This document shows, piece after piece, positions 35,440 through 44,522 of a DNA stretch of 64,000 nucleotides. Position 1 is the first letter of the stretch, and every line of letters begins with the position of its first letter. Under the pieces are notes generated by a model. The model saw only the letters and a program-made list of their open reading frames with translations. It did not search any database and was not told where the DNA came from. Position numbers and translations under genes: made by a program. Origin of the DNA: Armatimonadota bacterium (GTDB lineage Bacteria > Armatimonadota > UBA5829 > DTJY01); NCBI GenBank assembly GCA_029907255.1, contig JARYMF010000006.1:134426-198425 (forward strand), read 5' to 3'.

Positions 35440-38067
35440 ATGAAGTTCGTTTTTGCACTTGTGAGTCTTCTTTTAATGATTCCCACTGTTGCCGAAAGTC
35501 GGACGTTGCTTAATATTGTTGGACCAGGCGTCGGGAAAAACTTACTCGTAAATTCTAGCTTTGAGGAGAAAGAGTCAGGTTGGAAACCATTTGGCAAGGG
35601 ATTCTCCCTCGATTCTTCCGTGCGACGCGCTGGTAGGATAAGCATTCGCTGTGAGAATTCCTCTTCAGATGTCGAGGCAGGAGCTTTTCAAACCGTTGTC
35701 CTTAATCAAAAGTCTCCCAATGCTATTCGAGCGAGCGTGTGGAGCAAGGCAGAAGGCGTGGGCCCGGCTTGGAAAGGTGATTACGCGCTCTACCTTGACA
35801 TCCAATACGCTGATGGTACGTGGATTTGGGGGCAACTTTACGACTTCAATATCGGAACCCATGGCTGGCAGCGTGGCGAGGTGTCTTTTGACCCAGAAAA
35901 ACCAATTAAGCTGATAAACGTGTATCTTCTGCTTCGCCGATGTGTCGGAAAAGCATGGTTCGATGATTGCCGGCTTGAGGAAATTAGGGCAAAAGGAGAC
36001 AGCGCATTATTCGATGGGATGTTTGTTTCGAGGCCAATTTCAGAGAAAAGCAAGCAGGCAGTCAGGCTCACATCCCCCGATGGGATTGACTTAACTCTCG
36101 CACAAGATGGTTCGATTCTAAGCGGGCGGCTTGGTAAAACTGTTCTACCTGCGGGCGGCGGGTTCTACCTGCGTGACGTAGCTGCCGGGTCGGATGTGCT
36201 AGGACTAGATAAGCTCAATGTACAGAAGACATCCCAGCGAAAATGGGCACTTTCTGGTAGTTGTAGCAAGCTAAGGCTTTCGATTTACGCCACCATAACC
36301 GTTAGCGAGAATCATATTCGATTTGACTGCGAGGCCAAAGATGAGATGGGCTGCGACCGTGCGCTAACGATTGGCTTTGCAATCCCAATGCCCGAAGAGG
36401 ACTGGTACTGGTGGCACAGTATACGGTCGTCAGAGAAGACATCTGACGATAATTCCTTTTGCGACGGCGTCCCCATAGAAGCCGGAGCAGTAGGACTTAT
36501 GTCAAAATACCCATTTTCGTGCATGAGTGGATGTAATGATGCGATCAATCTTGCAATCCCCATGGACGAACCGTGCGTTTATCGTATCGGATACAATGGT
36601 GCAATTAGGTGGTACTACATTGCCTTCGACCTCGGCTTCTGCCCCGAGCAGGGTGTCGCAAAACAAAAGTTCTCGTTCCTTATTTACAAAACCACCAGCG
36701 CAGGAGGTATGAGGGAGGCAGTTGAGAAATACTACCGCATTTTCCCAGAATACTTCGAGAAAAGAGTTGAGCGCGAAGGCAACTGGATGGCGTTCCTGCA
36801 GGTACGAAAAGTTCAAGGCTGGGAGGACTTTTGCTTTGCATTCCACGAAGGCGATAATGACATAGAATGGGATGCGGCAAACGGCATTTATTCGTTCCGA
36901 TATACAGAGCCGATGTCCTATTGGATGCCTATGGAGAAAAACCTGCCGCGAACTCAAGAGCAGGCATTCAAAATGATAGAGGAAAACCTAAAGCAAACCA
37001 ATGACGTCGCACTTCGGAATTGGGCTTCTGCAGTGAAAACTTGTTTGACCCTCGACGAATATGGCAAACCTCGGCTGTTTTTCTTCAACGCTCCCTGGTG
37101 CGACGGGGCAATGTTCTTACTCAATCCTAACCCAGCGATTCCAAAGGGCGATATGCCTGCCACACGCGCTAGTATATCTTGGAGCAAAGAAATAGCTGAG
37201 AAGCTTTATGGCGACAAGACAAAGCCTCAACTTTCTGGGGAGTATTTGGACTCTGCGGAAATGGGGGCACCATATGTCAACACTCGCCGAGAGCATTTCA
37301 AGTATGCTATTCGTCCACTATCCTTCTGCAGGCGAACAAAGAAACCTGCTATCCTTCAGATACTTTCTACCTATGAGTTTGCAAAAGCAATGGCCGACGA
37401 CATCCACAAGATGGGGAAGCTCATGATGGCAAACGGCATACCGACAAGCTTTGGTTTCATGGCACATCTCTTAGATGTTATGGGTATCGAAACCAACTGG
37501 CTTTCAAATGGAAAATACAACCCTCTGCCCGACGATGTCATGGACTTCAGGCGAACGCTTTGCTATAAAAAGCCGTTCTGCTACCTCATGAACACAGATT
37601 TTGAGGCTTTCGACCATAGCCTGGTCGAGAAATACTTCCAGCGGTGCATGTTCTGGGGAATGTTTCCGGGATTTTTCAGCCCAGATGCAGCAACTCGTCT
37701 TTATTTCGAGCAACAAAAGTACTATGAACGAGACCGCGACCTATTTAAAAAATATTTGCCAGTAATTCAAAAGATTGCACGCGCCGGCTGGGAGCCGGTA
37801 ACGATGGCTCGGACCTCTGATTCAAGGGTTGAAATAGAACGCTTTGGACCCGGCAAGGACGGCGCATTGTACTTTACCGTGCGCAATGGGGCTGATAAAC
37901 GCGTAACTGTCAGGTTGAAACTGGACGCTAAACTCGGCAAGCCCAAATCAGCTTTCAAATTGCCTGGGGAACAGCCGCTCTTCGTTGATAAAGGTGATAT
38001 ACTGGTTGCACTTGACCCTGAAGAAGTGGCGGTTGTGGAAATTTTACCAACATCACTCGGCAATTGA
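35440..38067 (+). CDS. Secreted glycoside-hydrolase-like protein with carbohydrate-binding module
   Basis: This 875-residue exported protein has a signal peptide (residues 1-19). Residues about 33-185 look like a CBM4/9-type binding module ('KNLLVNSSFEEKESGWKPFG' through 'KAWFDDCRLEEI'). A central beta-sandwich (about 205-400) and a TIM-barrel-like region (about 420-790) follow, with 'FHEGDNDIEWDAANG', 'GEYLDSAEMGAPYVN' and 'NTDFEAFDHSLVEKYFQRCM' carrying candidate carboxylates, then a short beta domain. I cannot name the GH family. GGAG lies 8 bases before the ATG. It heads a six-gene operon. Confidence 0.7.
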   Translation: MKFVFALVSLLLMIPTVAESRTLLNIVGPGVGKNLLVNSSFEEKESGWKPFGKGFSLDSSVRRAGRISIRCENSSSDVEAGAFQTVVLNQKSPNAIRASVWSKAEGVGPAWKGDYALYLDIQYADGTWIWGQLYDFNIGTHGWQRGEVSFDPEKPIKLINVYLLLRRCVGKAWFDDCRLEEIRAKGDSALFDGMFVSRPISEKSKQAVRLTSPDGIDLTLAQDGSILSGRLGKTVLPAGGGFYLRDVAAGSDVLGLDKLNVQKTSQRKWALSGSCSKLRLSIYATITVSENHIRFDCEAKDEMGCDRALTIGFAIPMPEEDWYWWHSIRSSEKTSDDNSFCDGVPIEAGAVGLMSKYPFSCMSGCNDAINLAIPMDEPCVYRIGYNGAIRWYYIAFDLGFCPEQGVAKQKFSFLIYKTTSAGGMREAVEKYYRIFPEYFEKRVEREGNWMAFLQVRKVQGWEDFCFAFHEGDNDIEWDAANGIYSFRYTEPMSYWMPMEKNLPRTQEQAFKMIEENLKQTNDVALRNWASAVKTCLTLDEYGKPRLFFFNAPWCDGAMFLLNPNPAIPKGDMPATRASISWSKEIAEKLYGDKTKPQLSGEYLDSAEMGAPYVNTRREHFKYAIRPLSFCRRTKKPAILQILSTYEFAKAMADDIHKMGKLMMANGIPTSFGFMAHLLDVMGIETNWLSNGKYNPLPDDVMDFRRTLCYKKPFCYLMNTDFEAFDHSLVEKYFQRCMFWGMFPGFFSPDAATRLYFEQQKYYERDRDLFKKYLPVIQKIARAGWEPVTMARTSDSRVEIERFGPGKDGALYFTVRNGADKRVTVRLKLDAKLGKPKSAFKLPGEQPLFVDKGDILVALDPEEVAVVEILPTSLGN

Positions 38068-38097
38068 TAATTTTTCACTCACCAAGGAGGCTAGCAA

Positions 38098-39264
38098 ATG
38101 AGAAATAGCAAATACTTCTTATTAATTTTAATTTTTGGAATGCTCAAAACAGCTCACGGAGCGCAGTTTAGGACTTTGCCTGTCAGCGTTTATCTTGACA
38201 AAATGAAGGGTGGGTGGGCTGGTCAGATGATTGGCGTCTCATATGGCGCTCCTACGGAGTTCAAAGCGTGCGGCAGAACTTTCGATGAGCCGATAAAGTG
38301 GTCGCCCGAAAGCATCTCCAACTCTCTTGGGCAGGATGATATCTACGTTGAACTTAGCTTCCTTGAGACAATCGAAAAGTATGGGCTCGACATCTCAAAT
38401 GAGCAAATTGGAAAGGCTTTTGCTGCCACTAAGTTCAAACTATGGCATGCAAACAATGAAGGCAGAGAGAATGTGCGCAAGGGAATCATGCCGCCTGATT
38501 CCGGAAGCCCGAAGTACAATGCCCACTATGCCGACATTGACTTCCAAATCGAATCTGACCTCTTTGGGTTGATTAGCCCTGGTATGCCGCTTTCTTCTAA
38601 TGAAATGTGCAACAAATTTGGCCGCCTAATGAATTCTGGAGACGGTCTCTACGGAGGAATGTTCACTGCGGCAATGTACACGTCTGCTTTCTTTGAAACC
38701 GACGTTGAAAAAGTTGTGCGCTTCGGTCTTCGCGCAATCCCGCCGAACAGCACTTATGCCAAAACTATTCGCGATGTTATCACTTGGCATTGGGTATATC
38801 CGGACGATTGGCGCAAAACCTGGCAGAGAGTTCAGGAAAAATGGGCTTCCAAACCCAGTGGTCACTGCTCCTCGGACCCAAATGGATTCAATATAGACGC
38901 AAGTCTAAACGGTGCCTACGTTGTAATTGGACTACTCTACGGCAAGGGCTCTTTATCCAAGACGCTGGAGATATCAACGCGTTGCGGGCAAGACTCGGAC
39001 TGTAATCCCTCGACCGCAGCTGGGGTACTGTGCACAATCCTTGGCTATAACGCCATCCCTGACGAATACAAGAGTGGCATCCCTGCAATTTCTGATAAAC
39101 AGTTTTCGTATGTCCCGTATAGTTTTTCAACCCTTATCCCCGCATGCTTACGCATTGCACGCTCAAATATACTGCGTTCTGGCGGCCTTATAAAAGATGA
39201 TGTCTTTTTCATACCCATCCAGCCCCCCAGGCCTCCTAAAATTACCAAATTAGAAGGAGATTGA
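38098..39264 (+). CDS. Exported ADP-ribosylglycohydrolase-fold protein
   Basis: This 388-residue protein has a signal peptide (residues 1-21). The ADP-ribosylglycohydrolase (ARH/DraG) signature is visible: 'KMKGGWAGQMIGVSYGAPTE' at the start of the domain, an acidic 'LGQDDIYVELSFLE' matching the family T-D-D-T metal motif, and 'CGQDSDCNPSTAAGVLCTIL' matching the second G-x-D-x-D motif. DraG enzymes remove ADP-ribose from proteins in the cytoplasm; a secreted copy inside a glycan operon more likely cleaves an N- or O-glycosidic bond in a sugar. This reassignment is inference. AAGGAGG precedes the ATG. Confidence 0.75.
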   Translation: MRNSKYFLLILIFGMLKTAHGAQFRTLPVSVYLDKMKGGWAGQMIGVSYGAPTEFKACGRTFDEPIKWSPESISNSLGQDDIYVELSFLETIEKYGLDISNEQIGKAFAATKFKLWHANNEGRENVRKGIMPPDSGSPKYNAHYADIDFQIESDLFGLISPGMPLSSNEMCNKFGRLMNSGDGLYGGMFTAAMYTSAFFETDVEKVVRFGLRAIPPNSTYAKTIRDVITWHWVYPDDWRKTWQRVQEKWASKPSGHCSSDPNGFNIDASLNGAYVVIGLLYGKGSLSKTLEISTRCGQDSDCNPSTAAGVLCTILGYNAIPDEYKSGIPAISDKQFSYVPYSFSTLIPACLRIARSNILRSGGLIKDDVFFIPIQPPRPPKITKLEGD

Positions 39265-39310
39265 CACCGCAAACACCATAAACTACTCTTTTACTATAGG
39301 GGGAGAGACA

Positions 39311-40702
39311 ATGAAAACCTACCATGAGCCATCTCGTGATATACCAATTGCCTATGAACCCGACGTCATTGTTGCTGGCGGAGGAGTCTCCGGGTGTTCG
39401 GCAGCTATTTCGGCAGCTAGAAACGGAGCAAAGGTTCTGCTCATCGAGCGCAATGGCGTTGTGGGTGGAACGGCCACTGCAGGATTGATGGCAAATATTG
39501 GGAACGCATTCATGACGAACGAAAACTTTCCCGTGGTAAGGGGAATCCCTCGCGAAGTGGTTGAGCGATTAGTATTTGAGGGTGGCACAAAACCTAGCTG
39601 GCACCGACCCGAACAACCTGGCGTTATTTTTGATCCTGAAAAAATGAAGCTTGTCCTTATTGATATGCTCCGCGAAGCAGGCGTGGAAGTTCTGCTTCAC
39701 GCGCTAACGGTTGGGGCAATTAAGGAGGGCAATAGGGTTGTTGGAGTCCTTATTGAGAGTAAAAGCGGGCGGCAGGCGGCAATTGCAAAAAACGTAATCG
39801 ATGCGACCGGCGAGGCTGACATTGCTTCCTATGCTGGGGCTCCATGCCGGATTGTCGCAAGTGGCGGGAGTATGCTCTTCAGGCTGGCGAATGTTGATCT
39901 CGACCGCGCAGTTGACTGGATTGGCGAGCACCGCGATTCATTCCCAAACAACAGCGACGGAGTAAAAGATTACGATACTTTCCGTCGAAACTGGAAGGAG
40001 TTCGGATTTTTCTTCTTTCCCCACCATGGTGGCAAGGCGTTCAAACCTTGGAATGATGCCATCGAGCGTGGAGAATACTCTGAAAAGGACGGCGATTGGT
40101 ATGCTCTGAATGCCTTTGGGATGTATGGACTAGCTGGCGACGGCACGGTTGTCATCAACTCGAATTACCTCTGGTTGACCGATGTAGACGCACGCCAGTA
40201 TACTCGTGCTGAGCTTGAAGGGCGGCGAATGTGCCACAAAGTGGCCGAGTTCCTACGAAAGCACCTCCCAGGCTTCGAAAACGCCGTAGTAATTCAGACG
40301 GCAGAAGACTGGGGGCAGCGCCGAAACCGACTTATTGAGGGAAAATCAACCCTCACCAAGGATGATGTAGCAGCTGGGAGAGAGTGGGACGATGTAATCG
40401 GCCGATTTCCACTCAAAGCGCCTGGTGAACCGCCTTATGGAGTCGAGATTCCATTCGGCGTAATGGTTCCAAAAAGAGTAGAGGGACTTCTAGTCGCCAG
40501 CGGGAAGAGCGTCTCCACAGACCCTGTTGGACTTCTTAGAGGAATGTCTCGATGCATGACGTTAGGCGAAGCAGCAGGAGTAGCAGCTGCCCTGGGAGCT
40601 CAATCAAACACACCCGCCGAGCAGGTACCAATTCGCGATATTCAAAAACAGCTAATCGCTCAAGGAGCTTATCTCGGCGAAGAGGATAGATTCTGGAGGT
40701 AA
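39311..40702 (+). CDS. FAD-dependent oxidoreductase, FAD_oxidored type
   Basis: This 463-residue flavoprotein has an N-terminal dinucleotide fold 'DVIVAGGGVSGCSAAISAAR' and 'LIERNGVVGGTATAGLMANI', typical of the PF12831 group. 'VIDATGEADIASYAGAPCRI' and 'LLVASGKSVSTDPVGLLRGM' are further family landmarks. No signal peptide is present, so it acts in the cytoplasm, in contrast to its exported operon neighbours. It could oxidise or reduce a sugar freed by them. GGGGGAGAG precedes the ATG. The next gene starts 7 bases after its stop. Confidence 0.8.
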   Translation: MKTYHEPSRDIPIAYEPDVIVAGGGVSGCSAAISAARNGAKVLLIERNGVVGGTATAGLMANIGNAFMTNENFPVVRGIPREVVERLVFEGGTKPSWHRPEQPGVIFDPEKMKLVLIDMLREAGVEVLLHALTVGAIKEGNRVVGVLIESKSGRQAAIAKNVIDATGEADIASYAGAPCRIVASGGSMLFRLANVDLDRAVDWIGEHRDSFPNNSDGVKDYDTFRRNWKEFGFFFFPHHGGKAFKPWNDAIERGEYSEKDGDWYALNAFGMYGLAGDGTVVINSNYLWLTDVDARQYTRAELEGRRMCHKVAEFLRKHLPGFENAVVIQTAEDWGQRRNRLIEGKSTLTKDDVAAGREWDDVIGRFPLKAPGEPPYGVEIPFGVMVPKRVEGLLVASGKSVSTDPVGLLRGMSRCMTLGEAAGVAAALGAQSNTPAEQVPIRDIQKQLIAQGAYLGEEDRFWR

Positions 40703-40709
40703 GAAAGAA

Positions 40710-42707
40710 ATGCTAAGACTCATTATGGGAATAATCATTTGTTATCTTCTAGCCACGCCAATTTTTGGAGCAGTTTCACCAATACAACCTGACAAAGCAA
40801 AAGCATGGATTATGCATCTTGTTCCTCTGCCAAAGTCAGTTAAGATTACAGCAAAAAACACCATTCCTGCTGATCAAGTCATAATCAGGGCTGACAGCAC
40901 CGACCCGGTAGTTGTTCAGGCATGTGCGGAACTTCGACAGGCAATCGGCATACCAAATAAAGCTAAGTCACCTCTAAAACCTGCATTCACAATCGTTCTC
41001 AAGCTAGGCGGGCCGGAAGCATCAAGTCTCAAAAGCCTAAAGAACTCTGACCAAGCCTATAAGATTGTCCCCGATGCAAGTGGAAAGACACTGCGCCTCA
41101 TTGCCCAAACCCCCAGAGGGTTATATTACGCTGCGAAAACCCTCCAGCAGCTTATAAAGGCGCGCGCCGCAGGGGGAAAGGTTGATATGCCAATAGCCGA
41201 AATAACCGACTGGCCCGACCTTGCGGACAGGGGATTGTGGGGCTCGGACTCTTTCCTGCACCTGAAGTGGCTTGCAGACCGGAAGATGAACATCGTCGAG
41301 CAAATCTGCTATGTCAGCGTTGACGAGAGGAAAATTGCAACAGCTAGGCCAAAGGATGGCCATGAGCCTTTATTTACAGAGGGACCACGCTACGGAATAA
41401 ATTTTGTGCCGGTAGTCCTACACCTCGAGCAGGTTGGCAACAAGGGCGTATTCGCAGCCTATCCTAATCTCAAAGCTAAGGGCGGGGGCGAGGGTGCAAT
41501 TTGCTACTCGCAGCCTGAATTTGTAGATGTACTAGCAGATTGGATAGTTGCGCTTGGAAAGATACCGCATGTTCGCGAAGTTGACGTGTGGCTTGCAGAA
41601 AATCTTGATCAACAAGGCGGATGCACATGCGAAGAATGCAAGAAGGTAGATCGAAGCGTCCTTGAAGCTCGCACCGTCCTAGCTGCCTGGAATAAAGCAA
41701 AGAAAAAACTTCCTCATCTAGGCCTCAGAATCCTCACGAGTGAAGAGACGGAAAGTAGTAACCAGTTGATATTCAAAGAACTTCCAAAGGAAGTTAAAGT
41801 CTGGTACTATCATAGCCTGCTGACCTACGACAACGGCGAGGTACCTATGCTCCGCAAATATCTGGAGGATTATGCGAAGAGCGGCCATTGGCTGGGCGTT
41901 GTGCCGAACTTTGACGCTGGTGTGCATTGGACAAGCCCGTTTACTGGTCCTCATTTCATCCATTATCGCATGAACGAGTTCGTTGATAAGGGCCTTTCGG
42001 GTTTGCTGGGATATGCCACGCCGCGGGTCCACTACAACAGGTTCAATGTTGAGGCAGCCGCCGAATGGTCGTGGAATTCCAAGGGGCGAACACCACGCGA
42101 ATTCGCCGAATCGTGGGCCGTTCGTGAAGGACTAAAGGACCCTAAGAAGTTCGCAGACTGGGTTGAGCTTATCAGTCCGGTTGCGTGGGATGTGTATGGC
42201 TCTCATTGGCCAGCTGGAGAACAAAGGAACACACCTGGCCACTCTGCAAAAAGACTCAAAGAGGGTACGCTGCCCGAACTGGGATTCGTCCTTTGGGATG
42301 CCTACCGATTGCCATTCGGAGACATCAAAAGCGAGGAGCAACTAAAAAATGACGTTGCCGCCGCTGCGGAAGCAGTCAAACTCGCAAAAGAAATGGAAAT
42401 CCCAATATTAATGAGCGAGAGCCTAATCATCCAGGGATACATAAACTCTTTAAATGCTCTGTGGGAACTCAGGAAGATTGTTAAGCCAGAGGGCATAGCT
42501 CCTGAAAACAAGGGAAAAGCACTAGATTACTTCAAGGCTTATGTGGATGGCCTTAATCAGGTGGTCAGCCAACTTCCGAACTGGGAAGCGCTTGTACCAG
42601 GAAGGTCGCCTAACGAGATTTTTACTGGCAAACAAATCGCAGTTATTACTCGCATGATTGGTGAGATGCAATGCGTAGCATCTGGCTTCGGCATCGAGCT
42701 AGAATGA
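40710..42707 (+). CDS. Exported GH20-like/DUF4838-like hydrolase
   Basis: This 665-residue protein has a signal peptide (residues 1-22). Residues about 35-155 form the zincin-like domain that precedes the barrel in GH20 and GH67 enzymes ('LVPLPKSVKITAKNTIPADQ', 'QTPRGLYYAAKTLQQLI'). The barrel follows ('ITDWPDLADRGLWGSDSFLH'), with 'VDVWLAENLDQQGGCTCEEC' holding a glutamate and a CxCxxC cysteine cluster typical of DUF4838-like proteins. A C-terminal helical region ends it. Hexosaminidase or glucuronidase activity is possible; the exact substrate is unknown. GGAGG lies 10 bases before the ATG. Confidence 0.7.
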   Translation: MLRLIMGIIICYLLATPIFGAVSPIQPDKAKAWIMHLVPLPKSVKITAKNTIPADQVIIRADSTDPVVVQACAELRQAIGIPNKAKSPLKPAFTIVLKLGGPEASSLKSLKNSDQAYKIVPDASGKTLRLIAQTPRGLYYAAKTLQQLIKARAAGGKVDMPIAEITDWPDLADRGLWGSDSFLHLKWLADRKMNIVEQICYVSVDERKIATARPKDGHEPLFTEGPRYGINFVPVVLHLEQVGNKGVFAAYPNLKAKGGGEGAICYSQPEFVDVLADWIVALGKIPHVREVDVWLAENLDQQGGCTCEECKKVDRSVLEARTVLAAWNKAKKKLPHLGLRILTSEETESSNQLIFKELPKEVKVWYYHSLLTYDNGEVPMLRKYLEDYAKSGHWLGVVPNFDAGVHWTSPFTGPHFIHYRMNEFVDKGLSGLLGYATPRVHYNRFNVEAAAEWSWNSKGRTPREFAESWAVREGLKDPKKFADWVELISPVAWDVYGSHWPAGEQRNTPGHSAKRLKEGTLPELGFVLWDAYRLPFGDIKSEEQLKNDVAAAAEAVKLAKEMEIPILMSESLIIQGYINSLNALWELRKIVKPEGIAPENKGKALDYFKAYVDGLNQVVSQLPNWEALVPGRSPNEIFTGKQIAVITRMIGEMQCVASGFGIELE

Positions 42708-42717
42708 GAGCGGTAAA

Positions 42718-44466
42718 ATGGAAAAGTGCCTTTTTGCAATTTTGACTCTTATATTTGCAGTAAGCGTTTATGCTTCATCAGACAAACAACCGCAAGAACT
42801 GCGATTCAAGGACGAGTTCCTACGAATGCTCGTGGCGTCGGTGCCTGATATTCTAAAGGACCAGGACCCTAAAACAGGACGCTTTGGAAAAGGCATATGG
42901 ATTGTAAATGACCAGAACATAATGTTCAGCCTCGCAGTAGCATGGGCGCTGAAGTCGCCAGCGAACCCATACTACCATGATCCAAAAGTACTGGAGGCTG
43001 TCGTCAAGGCGGGTGACGCACTAATCGCCGAGGCAAAGCCTGATGGACAATGGGAATTTCGCAAGAAAGATGGCTCGACCTGGGGCAACATTTACATGCC
43101 ATGGACGTATTCAGCTTGGATAATGTCCTATGGACTTGTTCGCAAAGGCATGACTCCTTCGCAAAAGAAGCGCTGGGATGATGCACTAATTCATGGATAC
43201 ACTGGGATTTCGCAAACCGCTCTGAAGCGGGTTCACAATATCCCTACCCACCATGCCATGGGCTTATACATCGCTGGCCAAGTGTTCGACCGTCCAGAAT
43301 GGTGCAAACAGGCAAAGGAGTTCATGGCGAAAGTAGTCGCGGCACAGGACCCAGCAGGTTTCTGGTCTGAGAACTGCGGGCCAGTGGTAGGATATGGAAA
43401 CGTTTATACAAACGCGCTGGGAATATACTATGCGGTTTCACACGATGAAACCGTGCTACCGGCAATCGAGCGAGCAATTCGATTTCACACAAACTTCACA
43501 TATCCCGATGGCACTTCCGTTGAAACTGTCGATGAGCGGACACCCTACAACCGTAGGATAAGATTCCCCAACGTTGCCTTTACGCTCACGCCAGAGGGCA
43601 GGGGATATGTGCTTCAGGAGCTCAATCTGCTTGCCAAGAGTGGCGGCAAAGTTTCGGCGGATTCATGTGCAAGCTTTCTCATGTACGGTCAAGAAGGCCC
43701 AGTTGCTCCAACAGCAGCTCAGGAATCCGACCGAACGTTCATAACAAGCGATGGAAAGTCGCTGATACGACGCAAAGGCCCATGGTTCATTTGCCTTTCA
43801 GCTTACCATTGTCCTATTCCAAAAAGTCGATGGCTACAAGACCGGCAAAACTTGGTAAGTATATTCCACGACAATTGCGGTCTCATTGTTGGCGGTGGAA
43901 ATACGAAACTCCAACCACTATGGAGCACTTTTACTGTTGGGGATATCTCTCTTCTAAAACACAAGCCGGGTGATGAGAATCCGAACTTTATGCCTGAAGG
44001 ACAACTATTCCACGTGCCTTCAGTGGCTGGGCTTAAAAAGACGGACCCACCAGGCTTGGGGCTGGTATATGGCGAGGAAAAATGCTCAATTGAGGTGGAG
44101 CCAGTAGACGCTTCGACACTCAAGATTCGCTTAAGGGCGACAAGTAAATCGGGCTTGCCGGTCGCAGCACACTTAACTCTAATACCGCATATCGGCAAGC
44201 CGTTTCGCACTGAGAAGATGGCTGAGAAGCTTTTAGGCGAAGAGGGATTCACTTTGTCAAGCCGTAATGCTGGGGGATGGATAGCACACGCGGGGTGGAA
44301 GCTCTCGCTACCCGAGGGGTCTAGCGTGACTTGGCCTGTTTTGCCTCACAATCCCTACCGAAAAGACGGTTCTGCAACTATTGAGGAAGGTAGGATTGTT
44401 GTAACCATCCCATTCTCGCCAGAGCAAAAGGAGCATGTATTGGTTCTTCAAGAAGGATACTACTAA
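42718..44466 (+). CDS. Exported alpha/alpha-toroid, polysaccharide-lyase-like protein
   Basis: This 582-residue protein has a signal peptide (residues 1-19). Residues about 30-330 are helical with repeated aromatic motifs ('NIYMPWTYSAWIMSYGLVRK', 'NIPTHHAMGLYIAGQVFDRP', 'GFWSENCGPVVGYGNVYTNA'), as in the (alpha/alpha)6 toroids of heparinase II/III-like and alginate-lyase-like enzymes. Candidate catalytic residues are the Tyr and His in these loops. The rest is beta-sandwich ('CGLIVGGGNTKLQPLWSTFT'). The family is not assigned with certainty. It starts 10 bases after the GH20-like stop. Confidence 0.6.
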   Translation: MEKCLFAILTLIFAVSVYASSDKQPQELRFKDEFLRMLVASVPDILKDQDPKTGRFGKGIWIVNDQNIMFSLAVAWALKSPANPYYHDPKVLEAVVKAGDALIAEAKPDGQWEFRKKDGSTWGNIYMPWTYSAWIMSYGLVRKGMTPSQKKRWDDALIHGYTGISQTALKRVHNIPTHHAMGLYIAGQVFDRPEWCKQAKEFMAKVVAAQDPAGFWSENCGPVVGYGNVYTNALGIYYAVSHDETVLPAIERAIRFHTNFTYPDGTSVETVDERTPYNRRIRFPNVAFTLTPEGRGYVLQELNLLAKSGGKVSADSCASFLMYGQEGPVAPTAAQESDRTFITSDGKSLIRRKGPWFICLSAYHCPIPKSRWLQDRQNLVSIFHDNCGLIVGGGNTKLQPLWSTFTVGDISLLKHKPGDENPNFMPEGQLFHVPSVAGLKKTDPPGLGLVYGEEKCSIEVEPVDASTLKIRLRATSKSGLPVAAHLTLIPHIGKPFRTEKMAEKLLGEEGFTLSSRNAGGWIAHAGWKLSLPEGSSVTWPVLPHNPYRKDGSATIEEGRIVVTIPFSPEQKEHVLVLQEGYY

Positions 44467-44522
44467 GATCCAAAAAATAAGAAAATAGATTTTGAAAAGT
44501 TTTAAGAAATGGGCAAATCACA

